Assembly (NCBI GenBank): GCA_016712375.1
Contig: JADJRE010000005.1
Location: forward strand, 257,914 to 321,913
Origin: Rhodospirillales bacterium
GTDB taxonomy: Bacteria; Pseudomonadota; Alphaproteobacteria; Rhodospirillales; Defluviicoccaceae
Length of the DNA: 64,000 nucleotides
Direction: 5' to 3'
Shown here: positions 28,783 through 38,455 of the stretch, one piece after another
Numbering within the stretch: position 1 is the stretch's first letter
Layout: the number at the start of each line of letters is the position of its first letter
Translations under genes and position numbers: made by a program
Notes under the pieces: model-generated
What the model was told of the DNA's origin: nothing
The model's database searches: none
Seen by the model: only the letters and a program-made list of their open reading frames with translations

Positions 28783-31429
28783 GCAATGGCGGCGGTGCGG
28801 AGAATGAACGGCTGACGCAGGCGAACGCCGACCAGAAGGCCTGGCGGCGATGGGGACCCTACGTCAGCGAACGCCAGTGGGGGACCGTCCGCGAAGACTA
28901 CAGCGCCAATGGTGACGCCTGGGACTTTTTCCCGCACGAACACGCCCGGGCGCGCGCCTACCGCTGGGGCGAGGATGGCATCGGCGGCTTCTGCGACGAC
29001 AGGCAGCTGCTTTGTCTCGGCCTTGCCCTATGGAATGGCCGTGATCCGATCCTCAAGGAGCGGTTGTTCGGGCTGACCAACGCTCAGGGCAATCACGGTG
29101 AGGACGTCAAGGAGGTCTACTACTACCTCGACGCCGTGCCGACCTACAGCTACGCGCGAATGCTCTACAAGTATCCGCAGGCGGCCTTTCCCTACGAGCT
29201 ACTTGTCGAAGAGAACCGGCGGCGGAACAAACAGCAGCCGGAATTCGAGCTCATTGATACCGGCATATTCGCGGACAGCCGCTATTTCGACGTCGACGTC
29301 GAGTACGCCAAAGCAGATTTCGACGATATCCTGATGCGGGTGACGGTCGCGAACCGCGGGCAGGACAGGGCGGTGATCCACATTCTGCCGCAACTATGGT
29401 TTCGCAATACCTGGAGCTGGCTGCAGGACGGGCGCAAGCCCTCTCTGCAAGCGGTCGGCAACGACTGCATCGAATTCAAGCACGATACGCTCGGCGACTT
29501 CACGATCAGCCTCGACGCGCCGGACGAACTGCTGTTCTGCGAGAACGAGACCAACGCCGCCAGGGTATTCGGCACCGGCGACGGGAAGGGCTACTTCAAG
29601 GACGGATTTGATGCGCGCGTCGTGCATGATGATGAGAGCGCCGTTAATCCGGCGCGGTGCGGCACCAAGGCGGCGGGGCATTACCGGCGTGAGCTGCCCG
29701 CGGGAGGCAGCGTCGCGGTGCGTCTCCGGCTCCGCCCCCCCCGAGGGAAAACCGACCCTTTCGCTGATTTTGATGCTGTGTTTCGCCAACGGCAGGGTGA
29801 GGCGGACGCCTATTATGCCGACTTGCAGCGCGACATCCCGGACGAAGACCTGCGGCGGATCCAGCGCCAGGCATTCGCTGGCATGTTATGGTCGAAGCAA
29901 TACTATCACTACGATGTACAACAGTGGCTCAAAGGCGACGCGACGCAGCCCGAGCCGCCAGCAGCCCGAAAAGCGGGCGCAACAATGACTGGGTGCATCT
30001 AAATACAGCCGCTGTCATCGCCATGCCCGACAAGTGGGAATACCCCTGGTTCGCGGCCTGGGACTGGGCGTTCCATTTGGTGACCCTGGCGCTGATCGAT
30101 TGCCGCTTTGCCAAGGACCAAATGGTTCTCTTGTGCCAGGCTTGGTACATGCATCCGAACGGCCAGCTTCCGGCCTACGAATGGAATTTTAGCGACGTCA
30201 ATCCGCCGGTGCACGCCTGGGCAGCACTGCGCCTCTATGACATCGACAAACGACAGAACGGCGGCAAGGGTGATCGGGCGTTCCTGGAGCGCGTGTTTGT
30301 CAAACTGCTCCTCAACTTCACCTGGTGGGTTAACCGAAAGGACCCGCGCGGGCGTAACGTGTTCCAGGGCGGCTTTCTCGGTCTCGACAATATCGGCTGC
30401 TTCGACCGTTCGGCGCCGCTGCCGGTCGGCGGCACGCTGACCCAGTCCGATGGCACCTCATGGATGGCGATGTTCTGCCTCAACATGCTGAGGATCGCTC
30501 TCGAACTGGCGCAGGACGACGAAGCCTTCGAGGACATCGCCATCAAGTTCTTCGAGCACTTTCTGTTGATCGGCGGCGCGATGACCAACATCGGCGGCAC
30601 AGGGCTGGGGCTCTGGGACGACGAGGACAACTTCTACTACGACTGGCTGATGCTGCCGAAGCAGGAGCGGATGCCGCTGCGTCTTCGCTCGATGGTCGGC
30701 CTGATTCCGCTGTTTGCCGTCGAGGTCCTGGAAGAAGACTTGCTGAGCCGTTTGCCGACGTTCACGCATCATATGGAATGGTATCTTCAGCATCGCCCTG
30801 ATCTCGCTCGTCTGGTTTCGCGATTGGACCAGCCGGGTGTGTCAAAGCGCCGGCTGATCTCGATCGCCCGAGCCTTCCGCATGAAGCGGGTGCTTGAACG
30901 AATGCTGGACGAAGCCGAGTTTTTGTCAAATTACGGGGTCCGCGCGCTGTCGCGGGCGCACTTGGCGCAGCCCTACGTGTTCGAGGTGGACGGGTTTCGC
31001 TCGGTAGAAAAGTACCTGCCGGGCGAGTCGGACAGCGGCATGTTTGGAGGCAATTCCAACTGGCGCGGTCCGATCTGGATGCCTGTGAACTATCTGATCA
31101 TTGAAAGCCTGCGGAAGTTCCACTGCTTCTACGGTGACGGCTTCCGGGTGGAATGCCCAAGAGGCTCAGGAAATATGCTGTCTCTCGGCGAGATCGCCGA
31201 TGACCTTTGCAATCGGCTGACGCGGATTTTTCGACGCGGCCAGGATGGCCGGCGCCCCGTCTTCAATGGCTATGATCAACTTCAGGCCGATCAGCACTTC
31301 AAGGATTACATCTGGTTCCACGAGTACTTTCATGGCGACAACGGCCGCGGAGTCGGTGCCTCGCATCAGACCGGATGGACGGGCTTGATCGCCAACCTGA
31401 TTGGCGAGCTTTATGCACCCCGCCGCTGA
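28779..31429 (+). CDS. GH63/MGH1-like glucosidase, one frameshift
   Basis: A roughly 880-residue bacterial glucosidase-type protein with an N-terminal beta-sandwich and an (alpha/alpha)6 barrel. The first frame (28779 onward) shows ERQWGTVREDYSANGDAWDF. At the A run 29969-29972 it shifts to the frame with MPDKWEYPWFAAWDWAFH, AYEWNFSDVNPPVHAW and FHEYFHGDNGRGVGASHQTG, ending at 31429. Adding one A gives RKSGRNNDW and a whole protein. It should cleave an alpha-glucoside such as trehalose- or glucosylglycerate-like compounds (family knowledge, substrate not proven). Coupled to the upstream dehydrogenase by ATGA; no signal peptide. Confidence 0.87.
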
Positions 31430-31469
31430 CGCCGCGGTGTGGTCGATCCTATCCAAGGGAGGTAATCAG

Positions 31470-32321
31470 GTGACAAATAGTTCTGAATTCAATTCTGATC
31501 TGCCGAATTACAAGCTTTGCCCGAAGCTGCTGGTCGGGCAGAAGGCGCTGGTGACCGGCGCCAACTCGGGCATCGGCCAAGCCGTCGCCATCGGCCTCGC
31601 ACGCGCCGGGGCCGACGTCATCATCAATTACGTCACCAACGACGCGGCCGCGCAGGAAGTGGTCAAGCTGATCGAAGCCGAGGGCGTCCGAGGCATGGCG
31701 ATCGAAGCGGACGTTTCCAAGGAAGTCGAGGTCGTCGACATGTTCGCAAAGGCGCTGGATGCCTTCGGTACGCTCGACATTCTGGTTCCCAACGCCGGCT
31801 TGCAGCGCGATTCCTCGCTCGTCAATATGACCCTGTCGGAATGGAATACGGTGATCGGCATCAACCTGACCGGCCAGTTCCTGTGCATCCGCGAGGCGGT
31901 CAAGGAGTTCCTGCGCCGCGGCGTACGCAAGGAGGTCTCCTGCGCCGCCGGCAAGATCATCTGCATGAGCTCGGTGCACGAGGTGATTCCGTGGGCCGGC
32001 CACGCCAACTACGCCGCTTCAAAGGGCGGCATCTTCATGATGATGAAAAGCATGGCGCAGGAACTCGCGCCGCACCGTATCCGGGTGAACTCGATTGGTC
32101 CGGGCGCGATCCGCACGCCGATCAACACTGCTGCCTGGAGCACCCCGGAGGCCTACGCGGCGCTGATGGATCTGGTTCCCTACCGGCGGATCGGCGAGCC
32201 GGAAGATATCGCCAACGTCGCCGTGTTCCTGGCATCGGATATGGCCGACTATATCCACGTCTTGTTCATCTTCGTCGACGGCGGCATGACCTGCTACCCC
32301 GGCTTCGCCACCGGGGGATGA
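31470..32321 (+). CDS. SDR-family dehydrogenase, glucose 1-dehydrogenase-like
   Basis: A 283-residue classical short-chain dehydrogenase from GTG 31470, chosen for the near-perfect AAGGGAGGTAAT site ahead of it. It has the cofactor motif TGANSGIGQAVAIGLA, NAG in LVPNAGLQRD, the catalytic Ser in SSVHEVIPW and YAASKGG (Tyr and Lys). The cofactor loop and the C-terminal FVDGGMTCYPGF resemble bacterial glucose 1-dehydrogenases. It is 40 bp after the glucosidase. It would make gluconolactone and NAD(P)H; substrate is inferred. Confidence 0.88.
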   Translation: MTNSSEFNSDLPNYKLCPKLLVGQKALVTGANSGIGQAVAIGLARAGADVIINYVTNDAAAQEVVKLIEAEGVRGMAIEADVSKEVEVVDMFAKALDAFGTLDILVPNAGLQRDSSLVNMTLSEWNTVIGINLTGQFLCIREAVKEFLRRGVRKEVSCAAGKIICMSSVHEVIPWAGHANYAASKGGIFMMMKSMAQELAPHRIRVNSIGPGAIRTPINTAAWSTPEAYAALMDLVPYRRIGEPEDIANVAVFLASDMADYIHVLFIFVDGGMTCYPGFATGG

Positions 32322-32362
32322 GGGGGCAAGGTCAGTCCAGATCCTCCACGTTCCTCCCGTGG

Positions 32363-33121
32363 TCAGGGTGCGACTGCGACGGGCGATCCGTATAGTCGCA
32401 CCTGTAGACGCTGGAAATGGTCGCAAAGGTTGGACAGGGCGCGCGTGGCGTCGCGCAAGGGCGACGGAATCGGGGGTGCTACGATCTCTGCAACGAAGGC
32501 GTGCGCCCACAGATCGAGCAGGGTCGGATGTTCGACGGCGAAGAAGTACGTTTCGTCGCCGAGCATGCGGCTCAGCGCGGTGACATCCTTTACTCCCAGG
32601 GCGTAGATCTCGTCGCGGGAATGCCGGCCGACGCCTTGCGCCTTCAGTGCCTGCGTCATTCCGCGCCGGGCCATTACCGTTGCCACCGGCCGCGTCAGCG
32701 CCGGCAGTCGGGCGAAGAACATCGCGCGGACGATCGACCAGCCTGGTTCGTCGCACCATCGCGAGTAGACAGCTACCCAATAGAGATGCTCATCAAGCAT
32801 GCGCCGGAAAGCATGTGCGACGGCTCGCTGCCGCGTGTCGAGGGGGGCGTCCAGGTCAAGGCCGCGTCGCCGTGACAGCCGCTCAATGATCAGCGTAGAG
32901 TCGCCGACGAGCGCTCCGTCCTCGTCCTCGATGAACGGCATTTTGCCTTTCAGCGCACGGCGGAAGCTCAGCCGGGGATCGAACGGTACAGGTTCGAAGT
33001 CGATCTTCGCCTCCCGCAAGAAGTTTTCTACCTTGACGCAAAACGGGCTGGGGTCGGGCAGCCCCCAGGCTTCGCCGAATTTGTGCAGTCTGATCGGCAT
33101 GCGGATCGTTCCGTTGATCAT
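32363..33121 (-). CDS. Glutathione S-transferase family protein (Fax-like)
   Basis: A 252-residue protein from ATG 33121. The N-terminal thioredoxin-like half reads IRLHKFGEAWGLPDPSPFCVKVENFL, with Pro-Phe-Cys at the active-site position, then KMPFIEDEDGALVGDSTLI (cis-proline and glutathione-binding loop). The C-terminal half is all-helical with HPTLLDLWAHAFVAEI. This is the metaxin/failed-axon-connection branch of GSTs. Substrate unknown; cytoplasmic. Confidence 0.85.
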   Translation of the reverse strand: MINGTIRMPIRLHKFGEAWGLPDPSPFCVKVENFLREAKIDFEPVPFDPRLSFRRALKGKMPFIEDEDGALVGDSTLIIERLSRRRGLDLDAPLDTRQRAVAHAFRRMLDEHLYWVAVYSRWCDEPGWSIVRAMFFARLPALTRPVATVMARRGMTQALKAQGVGRHSRDEIYALGVKDVTALSRMLGDETYFFAVEHPTLLDLWAHAFVAEIVAPPIPSPLRDATRALSNLCDHFQRLQVRLYGSPVAVAP

Positions 33122-33288
33122 GGCGGATGTCGCGTTATCGCTGCCGACCAGACTACACGCGCCAACCGATCTGTACCACGCTGCGCGGCGGTGAGGAGTT
33201 GTTGGACGGAACCTGGAGGCCAGGGGTGTGCGGTCCGGCGCCATTATGCGATGCTGCGAGCTCACGTCGGTCGGGAAGAGTCGTCGCC

Positions 33289-33723
33289 ATGTTCCATGCT
33301 CATCGCGCTATGTGCATGATCGCCTGCGTTCTGTCTCTGATCGTTGCTGCGCCGCGATTCGCGCATGCTGAAACACAGCAGATCTCCGTGGACGACCTCG
33401 ATCGTCTGCTTGTTTCAGGCGTCCCGCTGATCGACGTTCGACGCGCCGATGAATGGCGCGCGACGGGGATCGTGGCGGGCAGTCGGATGATTACGGCCTA
33501 CGATTCCCAAGGAAATCTTGATCCTCGGTTTGTTGATACGATCACCACGTCGTTTCCGCTGGATCGGCCGGTCGCCTTGATTTGCCGCAGCGGCAACCGA
33601 TCAGCGATAGCGGCGCAGGTATTGTCGGAGCAACTTGGCTACCAGCACGTCTTCAACGTTGAAGGTGGCATCCAGCAATGGATACGGGAACGGCGACCGA
33701 TCGCCGCTTGCCCGTCCTGCTGA
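33289..33723 (+). CDS. Exported single-domain rhodanese
   Basis: A 144-residue protein from ATG 33289. Signal peptide MIACVLSLIVAAPRFAHA precedes one rhodanese domain with PLIDVRRADEW and the active-site loop CRSGNRS. The tail ends in CPSC, which could form an extra redox or metal pair. Rhodaneses transfer sulfane sulfur; export puts this one in the periplasm. 45 bp before the cardiolipin synthase gene in the same direction. Confidence 0.9.
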   Translation: MFHAHRAMCMIACVLSLIVAAPRFAHAETQQISVDDLDRLLVSGVPLIDVRRADEWRATGIVAGSRMITAYDSQGNLDPRFVDTITTSFPLDRPVALICRSGNRSAIAAQVLSEQLGYQHVFNVEGGIQQWIRERRPIAACPSC

Positions 33724-33768
33724 GCATTCGAGAACCTGGGCTGCCGTGCCGAGGAGACGGTTGCTGAA

Positions 33769-35226
33769 ATGGAGCTGCTGGCATCGCTCTGGCCGCCGCT
33801 GCTGGCGGCGCTGCAAATCGGTGTCGCGGCGATCGCCTCGGCGCACGCTGTCCTCTTCAAACGCGATGTGCGTGCCGCGATCGGCTGGATCGGGCTTATC
33901 TGGCTGGTGCCATTCGGCGGATCACTGTTGTACGCGTTGTTCGGCATCAACCGCATTCGCCGCCGCGCCACTGGCCTGCGGGGTCGCCGATCGAACTTCC
34001 GACCACTTGGACCGGCCACGACCAGAGCGCCTGATAGCTCAACGCCTCCTACGGCGACCCTCCCACCTGCTGAAAGCGGCCATCTGCGGCCAGTGGCGCA
34101 TCTACTCGACCGTATCGCAGATACGCCGCTAACCTTCGGCAACAGCATCCTCCCCTTGCCGGGTGGGGCAAGTGCTTATCGGGCGATGCTCCAGGCTATC
34201 GATGGCGCAGTTAGGACGGTCGCCCTCGCCACTTACATCTTCGATCAGGACGACATTGGCGCTGATTTCGTTGCCGCGCTCGATGGGGCCATGCGGCGCG
34301 GCGTGGCCGTGCGGGTGCTGATCGATGGTGTCGGCGCCCGCTATTCACGGCCCTCGATCGTGGGGGCTCTGAAAACCCGCGGCATCACGGTCGCGGAGTT
34401 CCTGCCCAGCTTTATTCCCATGTCCATCCACTACGCCAACCTCCGCAATCATCGCAAGCTGCTGATCACGGATGGCCGGATCGGCTTCACCGGCGGGATG
34501 AACATCCGCGAAGGACATCGCCGCCTGGAGGGTCCGATGGCGATCGCCGACGTACACTTTCGCCTTGAAGGGCCGGTGGTGACGCAGCTTGGCGAAACCT
34601 TCGCCGTCGATTGGGCTTTCGCCAGCGGGGAGGCACTCACTGGCGACGGCTGGCTGCCAAAGCTTGGCGAAGTCGGCAAGATCCCCGCGCGCGGCATCGC
34701 CTCCGGCCCGGACGAGGCATTCGAGCGGGTGCGATGGACTCTGCTAGCGGCGCTTTCGCAAGCAAAGCACCGCATCCGCATCGTCACTCCCTACTTCTTG
34801 CCAGAAACCTCGCTGTCCTCTGCGTTACAACTGGCAGCGCTGCGTGGCGTCGAGGTCGAAATCATCATACCCGAGGTTAGCAACCTGCGGCTGATCCAGT
34901 GGGCGACCTGGGCCAAGCTGCATTCTCTGCTGGCGCGCGGCTGCCGGCTTTGGCTGACGCCGCCGCCGTTCGACCACGCCAAGCTGATGACGGTCGACGG
35001 TGCGTGGAGTCTCATTGGTTCCGCCAACTGGGATCAGCGCAGCATGCGTCTGAACTTTGAGTTCGACGTCGAGTGCTACGGCGGCGACTTCACAGCCGCT
35101 CTCGACCGGTTGATCGACGAACGGCTGGCGCGAGCGCAGCCGCTCGATCTCGATGCCATCGATCGAAGGCCTCTCCTGCTGCGGTTGCGGGACAATGCTG
35201 CCTGGCTGCTGTCGCCCTACCTGTGA
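33769..35226 (+). CDS. cls: Cardiolipin synthase (phospholipase D family)
   Basis: A 485-residue membrane enzyme. Two N-terminal helices (ALQIGVAAIASAHAVLF; IGWIGLIWLVPFGGSLLYALFGI) lead to two HKD catalytic motifs: NHRKLLITDGRIGFTGG near residue 226 and DHAKLMTVDGAWSLIGSANWD near 401. It condenses phosphatidylglycerol into cardiolipin at the inner membrane. Length and layout are standard for ClsA-type enzymes. A strong hairpin stands 176 bp downstream. Confidence 0.94.
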   Translation: MELLASLWPPLLAALQIGVAAIASAHAVLFKRDVRAAIGWIGLIWLVPFGGSLLYALFGINRIRRRATGLRGRRSNFRPLGPATTRAPDSSTPPTATLPPAESGHLRPVAHLLDRIADTPLTFGNSILPLPGGASAYRAMLQAIDGAVRTVALATYIFDQDDIGADFVAALDGAMRRGVAVRVLIDGVGARYSRPSIVGALKTRGITVAEFLPSFIPMSIHYANLRNHRKLLITDGRIGFTGGMNIREGHRRLEGPMAIADVHFRLEGPVVTQLGETFAVDWAFASGEALTGDGWLPKLGEVGKIPARGIASGPDEAFERVRWTLLAALSQAKHRIRIVTPYFLPETSLSSALQLAALRGVEVEIIIPEVSNLRLIQWATWAKLHSLLARGCRLWLTPPPFDHAKLMTVDGAWSLIGSANWDQRSMRLNFEFDVECYGGDFTAALDRLIDERLARAQPLDLDAIDRRPLLLRLRDNAAWLLSPYL

Positions 35227-35401
35227 GACGGCAGAACCGGAGAGAAGGCGGTTTGGGGATTGCGAGCCTTGTGGCCGACATCGAGATCCGGCGCGATGCC
35301 GCGTTACTCAGTTGCAGGAGGCAGTGAGTAGCGAGGTCGGTCACTGGTGGTGAAAAGAGGGCTCAGCCGGGGTGATCGGGCAACCTAAGTTTTCATCCCT
35401 G

Positions 35402-35441
35402 CCGGGGACGAACCGGGCCGCCTTGGCCCGGCTGTCCCCGG
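35402..35441. terminator. Long GC-rich hairpin between convergent genes
   Basis: CCGGGGAC (35402-35409) pairs with GTCCCCGG (35434-35441). Inside it CCGGGCC (35413-35419) pairs with GGCCCGG (35425-35431) around a 5-base loop. It stands between the ends of cls and a minus-strand gene, so it may stop transcription from both sides. A very G-rich run (35443-35464) follows and could fold further. The rest of 35227-35528 holds no gene I can see. Confidence 0.6.
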
Positions 35442-35528
35442 AGGGGGGCCGGAGGTGGGGGGAGCCCCCGACAGGCACAGTTCTACGCTTTTGCCCGGTC
35501 GGGGGCAGTGACGCACGGCACACGTCCG

Positions 35529-35900
35529 TTACTTGGTAACGTCGATCGATGCTGCCGTATCGCCGGACGTCCCAGGTGACCGTGCCGGATCGGGCAGGCA
35601 GAGGAAGCGCGCGGCGACCGGAACGAGCAGCGGACATTCGCCGAAGCTCTCGCCTTCGGGCTGAGCCTGCTTGCCGAAGCGGCCGCACTCTTCCTCGGCC
35701 ATCAGGGCTACCCGCCGATCCGAAGTACCGATGCCGTTGAAGCAGATTGTCACGTCGTCACGGTCGGCAAGCGGCTTGTTGAAATTCGCGTCGCTCCTGT
35801 TGAACTCGTTCTTCTTGAAGACGAAAGCGTCGGTACCTCCACAGCCGAAACCGGCCAGGGCGACGACGATCACGATGCAGACGAGGTCGCGCAGCTTCAT
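35529..35900 (-). CDS. Small exported hypothetical protein
   Basis: A 123-residue protein with a hydrophobic N-terminus (LVCIVIVVALAGFGCGG). The cysteine after GFG resembles a lipobox but the -3 position is poor, so either a lipoprotein or a plain secreted protein. The mature part has RDDVTICFNGIGTSDRRVALMAEEECG and several cysteines. No domain recognised, but the composition and the cysteine pairs look like a real protein. Divergent from ubiX. Confidence 0.7.
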   Translation of the reverse strand: MKLRDLVCIVIVVALAGFGCGGTDAFVFKKNEFNRSDANFNKPLADRDDVTICFNGIGTSDRRVALMAEEECGRFGKQAQPEGESFGECPLLVPVAARFLCLPDPARSPGTSGDTAASIDVTK

Positions 35901-36001
35901 GCGACCGTTGTAGCCGCGGCGGGCGCCCTCGACAACGTCGCTGGCGTCGGGCAGCTTGTGCCGCGGGCGGCGCTTCCGTTCGCGGTGGAGAGGAGCAAAG
36001 C

Positions 36002-36565
36002 ATGACCCTGCCGCTCGTTGTCGGCATCAGCGGGGCCACCGGCGTCATCTACGCCATCGAACTGCTGAGAGCGGTGCGCCGCCTCGGACAGCCGGCGCAC
36101 CTGATCGTCAGCGAGATGGCGGCACGTACCCTCGCGATCGAGACCGACGTGGGTTTGGACGAACTACGCGCGCTCGCCGACGTCGTGCAGTCCAACACCG
36201 ACCTGGCGGCGGCGGTGTCCAGCGGCTCTTTCCGGACACGCGGCATGGTTGTGGTGCCGTGTTCAGTGAAGACGTTGTCGGGGATCGCCAATGGCTACTC
36301 GACAAATCTGCTGATCCGCGCCGCGGACGTAACGTTGAAGGAGCGCCGGCCGCTGGTCCTGGTGTTCCGCGAAACGCCGCTGCACACGGGGCACCTGCGC
36401 CTGATGCTGCAAGCGGCTGAGACCGGCGCGATAATCCTGCCGCCGTTGCCGGCCTTCTACAACCGGCCGAGGACGATCAGCGACATTGTCCGGCAGACGG
36501 TCGGCCGGACGCTCGACGCGCTCGGCATTGAACACGACCTGATCGAACGCTGGTCCGGCAGCTAG
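36002..36565 (+). CDS. ubiX: UbiX flavin prenyltransferase
   Basis: A 187-residue flavoprotein. VGISGATGVIYAIELLRAVR at the start, PCSVKTLSGIANGYS in the middle, and LVFRETPLHTGHLRLML with a final FYNRPRTISDIVRQTVGR are UbiX signatures. It makes prenylated FMN for UbiD-type decarboxylases in ubiquinone synthesis. A good GGAGAGGAG precedes ATG 36002. No ubiD gene is in the window. Confidence 0.95.
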   Translation: MTLPLVVGISGATGVIYAIELLRAVRRLGQPAHLIVSEMAARTLAIETDVGLDELRALADVVQSNTDLAAAVSSGSFRTRGMVVVPCSVKTLSGIANGYSTNLLIRAADVTLKERRPLVLVFRETPLHTGHLRLMLQAAETGAIILPPLPAFYNRPRTISDIVRQTVGRTLDALGIEHDLIERWSGS

Positions 36566-36572
36566 GCCGACA

Positions 36573-37031
36573 TCAACGCATCAGTCGTAACAACGCGGCG
36601 CGAAGCCGCGGGCTTACCCCCAACAGAAACCCGGCGCCGGCGGCCGCGAGTAACACCTGCGCAGTATGTCCCTTCATCCAGTTCGACCCCGCAGCGCCCA
36701 GTTCCGTACCGATGATCGCCGCCACGCTCGACGGTGCGCCGCCGACGGCGCCTGACAGCGCCGACGGAGCCACCGGGGATGGTGAACGGCTGCGTAACAC
36801 GAGCCGTCCGGTAAGCGCCACCAACCCGGCGATAGCGAATACGGTGATACCGCAAACCAGCGCTGCCAACGGCGGCGCCATCTGGGTCGCCAGCCATAGC
36901 CAGAGGGCGGCGACCAGCAGGCCGATGCCGACCGCCGCCAGCAGCAAGGCCAGCAGAGCGAAGGCTACCGATATGCTCAGCCGCGCCACCATCGACGCCA
37001 ACCGGGCGCGAGCCAAAAGCAGAGACTGCAC
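36573..37031 (-). CDS. Holin-like small membrane protein upstream partner of DUF883
   Basis: A 152-residue protein with two long hydrophobic helices at residues about 18-75 (ISVAFALLALLLAAVGIGLLV; PPLAALVCGITVFAIAGLVAL) and a third short one near residue 125. The layout resembles the phage-holin-X-like/YqjE family that sits beside YqjD-type proteins. It lies 9 bp downstream of the DUF883 gene on the same strand. Probably an inner-membrane stress protein; role unknown. Confidence 0.75.
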   Translation of the reverse strand: MQSLLLARARLASMVARLSISVAFALLALLLAAVGIGLLVAALWLWLATQMAPPLAALVCGITVFAIAGLVALTGRLVLRSRSPSPVAPSALSGAVGGAPSSVAAIIGTELGAAGSNWMKGHTAQVLLAAAGAGFLLGVSPRLRAALLRLMR

Positions 37032-37040
37032 CTGTCCGGC

Positions 37041-37331
37041 TTAGCGCTGGCGGCCGAACAGCACGCCCATCAGCAAGCCAAGCGCGAAAGCGACCAGCAC
37101 GCTGGTGAATGGCCGCTCTTCAATCGAATGGGTGACCTGATCCGCAGCCTTTTCCGCTTGTACCCGCGCCTGCCCGGCTCTTTCACGCACCCGCGCGTAG
37201 GCTTCGGAACCCGCATCGCCGGCAATGTCCTTCAGAGTCTGCGTCATCGCGGAAAAGTCGTTGCGAAGTTGCGCCATCTCCTGACGCAGGGCTTCGACGT
37301 CCTTACTCGCCATGTCGTCACGCGCGTTCAT
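37041..37331 (-). CDS. DUF883/YqjD-ElaB-like membrane-anchored protein
   Basis: A 96-residue protein from ATG 37331, spaced well after AAGGAGAG. A helical charged part (VEALRQEMAQLRNDFSAMTQTL; RVRERAGQARVQAEKAADQV) leads to a C-terminal helix SVLVAFALGLLMGVLFGRQR. YqjD-type proteins tether ribosomes or sit in the membrane in stationary phase. With the next gene it forms the familiar YqjD-YqjE-like pair. Confidence 0.88.
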   Translation of the reverse strand: MNARDDMASKDVEALRQEMAQLRNDFSAMTQTLKDIAGDAGSEAYARVRERAGQARVQAEKAADQVTHSIEERPFTSVLVAFALGLLMGVLFGRQR

Positions 37332-37481
37332 GACCATCTCTCCTTTCGGGAAGCGTTGAATGAGAGGCACGATTTCCGCTGGCGAGTTGCAGAACCGCAA
37401 GCGTCCATCGGCCCCGCGGCCATTACGCATCTTAATGTTGTTTGTCAGCCAAATCCACAACCGTACATTTGGCTACAGGCA

Positions 37482-38453
37482 TTACCCGGTAACCGCTAAC
37501 AACGAGACGCCGAACAGCTGTTGCGCGTCGGTCCAGAGGCAGACCGGCCGAAAGCCCGCGGCTTTGGCTACGAGGTGGATTTCATCCGGCGCGTACTTGT
37601 AGGAGTTTTCGGTATGTATGGATTCGCCCGCCGTGAAGTAGAACCAGTGACCCGCGACGCTCGCTGCCTGGGCAGTTGAGCTGACGAGGTGCATTTCGAT
37701 GCGGGATGCATCGGCGTTCCAGAAAGCGTGATGGTCGAAAGCTTCGACGTCGAAGCTACCTTCCAGCTCGCGATTGGCTCGCTGCAACAGGTTGCGATTG
37801 AAAGCGGCGGTTATTCCCGCGGCATCGTTGTAGGCAGCGTGCAGAATGCGAGGATCCTTCTTCAAATCCACGCCGATCAGCAGCAGGCCGCCCGGACCGA
37901 GATTTTGCGCGAGACCGGACAGCAGACGCGTCGCCTCGGGTGGGTGGAAGTTGCCGATCGTAGAGCCCGGAAAGAAGCCGACGCGCGGGCCTTCAGGCAG
38001 TCGGCATCGCAGCATCAGCGGCTTTGTGAAGTCGGCATGCACCGGCAGGACCGACAGACGAGGATAGTCGCCCGCGAGTTCAGCTGCTGCCGCCCGTAAA
38101 TGTTCACGCGAGATATCGATCGGCACATACGCTGCCGGCCGCTGCATCGCGTCGAGCAGCAGACGCACCTTGACGCTGGCGCCGCTGCCATATTCAACCA
38201 GCACTGCTCCCGGCGGCAGTTCTTCGGCAATGGCGGCAGCATTGTCGCGCAGGATCGATATCGCTGTCCGTGTCGGATAATACTCGGGAAGCTCGCATAT
38301 CTTGTCGAACAGCCGCGAGCCTTCTGCGTCGTAGAAGAATTTGCTGGGAATCTGCTTTTGCGCCTGTGCTAGCCCAGCAAGCACCGCCCTTGCGAATTCG
38401 CGGACTGGCTGGTGTTCGACGTCGATAACCGTATCGTCGGCGAAAGGCGCCAT
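37482..38453 (-). CDS. egtD: EgtD-type L-histidine N-alpha-methyltransferase
   Basis: A 323-residue SAM enzyme that trimethylates histidine to hercynine, the first step of ergothioneine synthesis. Seen: FFYDAEGSRLFDKICELPEYYPTR split in two conserved blocks, the SAM motif VEYGSGASVKVRLLLDAM and FFPGSTIGNFHP, then LLIGVDLKKD. The start ATG 38453 lies just 2 bp after the egtB stop, so they are one transcript with egtB first. Confidence 0.93.
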   Translation of the reverse strand: MAPFADDTVIDVEHQPVREFARAVLAGLAQAQKQIPSKFFYDAEGSRLFDKICELPEYYPTRTAISILRDNAAAIAEELPPGAVLVEYGSGASVKVRLLLDAMQRPAAYVPIDISREHLRAAAAELAGDYPRLSVLPVHADFTKPLMLRCRLPEGPRVGFFPGSTIGNFHPPEATRLLSGLAQNLGPGGLLLIGVDLKKDPRILHAAYNDAAGITAAFNRNLLQRANRELEGSFDVEAFDHHAFWNADASRIEMHLVSSTAQAASVAGHWFYFTAGESIHTENSYKYAPDEIHLVAKAAGFRPVCLWTDAQQLFGVSLLAVTG

Positions 38454-38455
38454 AG

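Noticed and set aside
31517..32395. 292-codon plus-strand frame
   Set aside because: Another frame of the SDR gene, made only of Arg/Gly/His-rich text.
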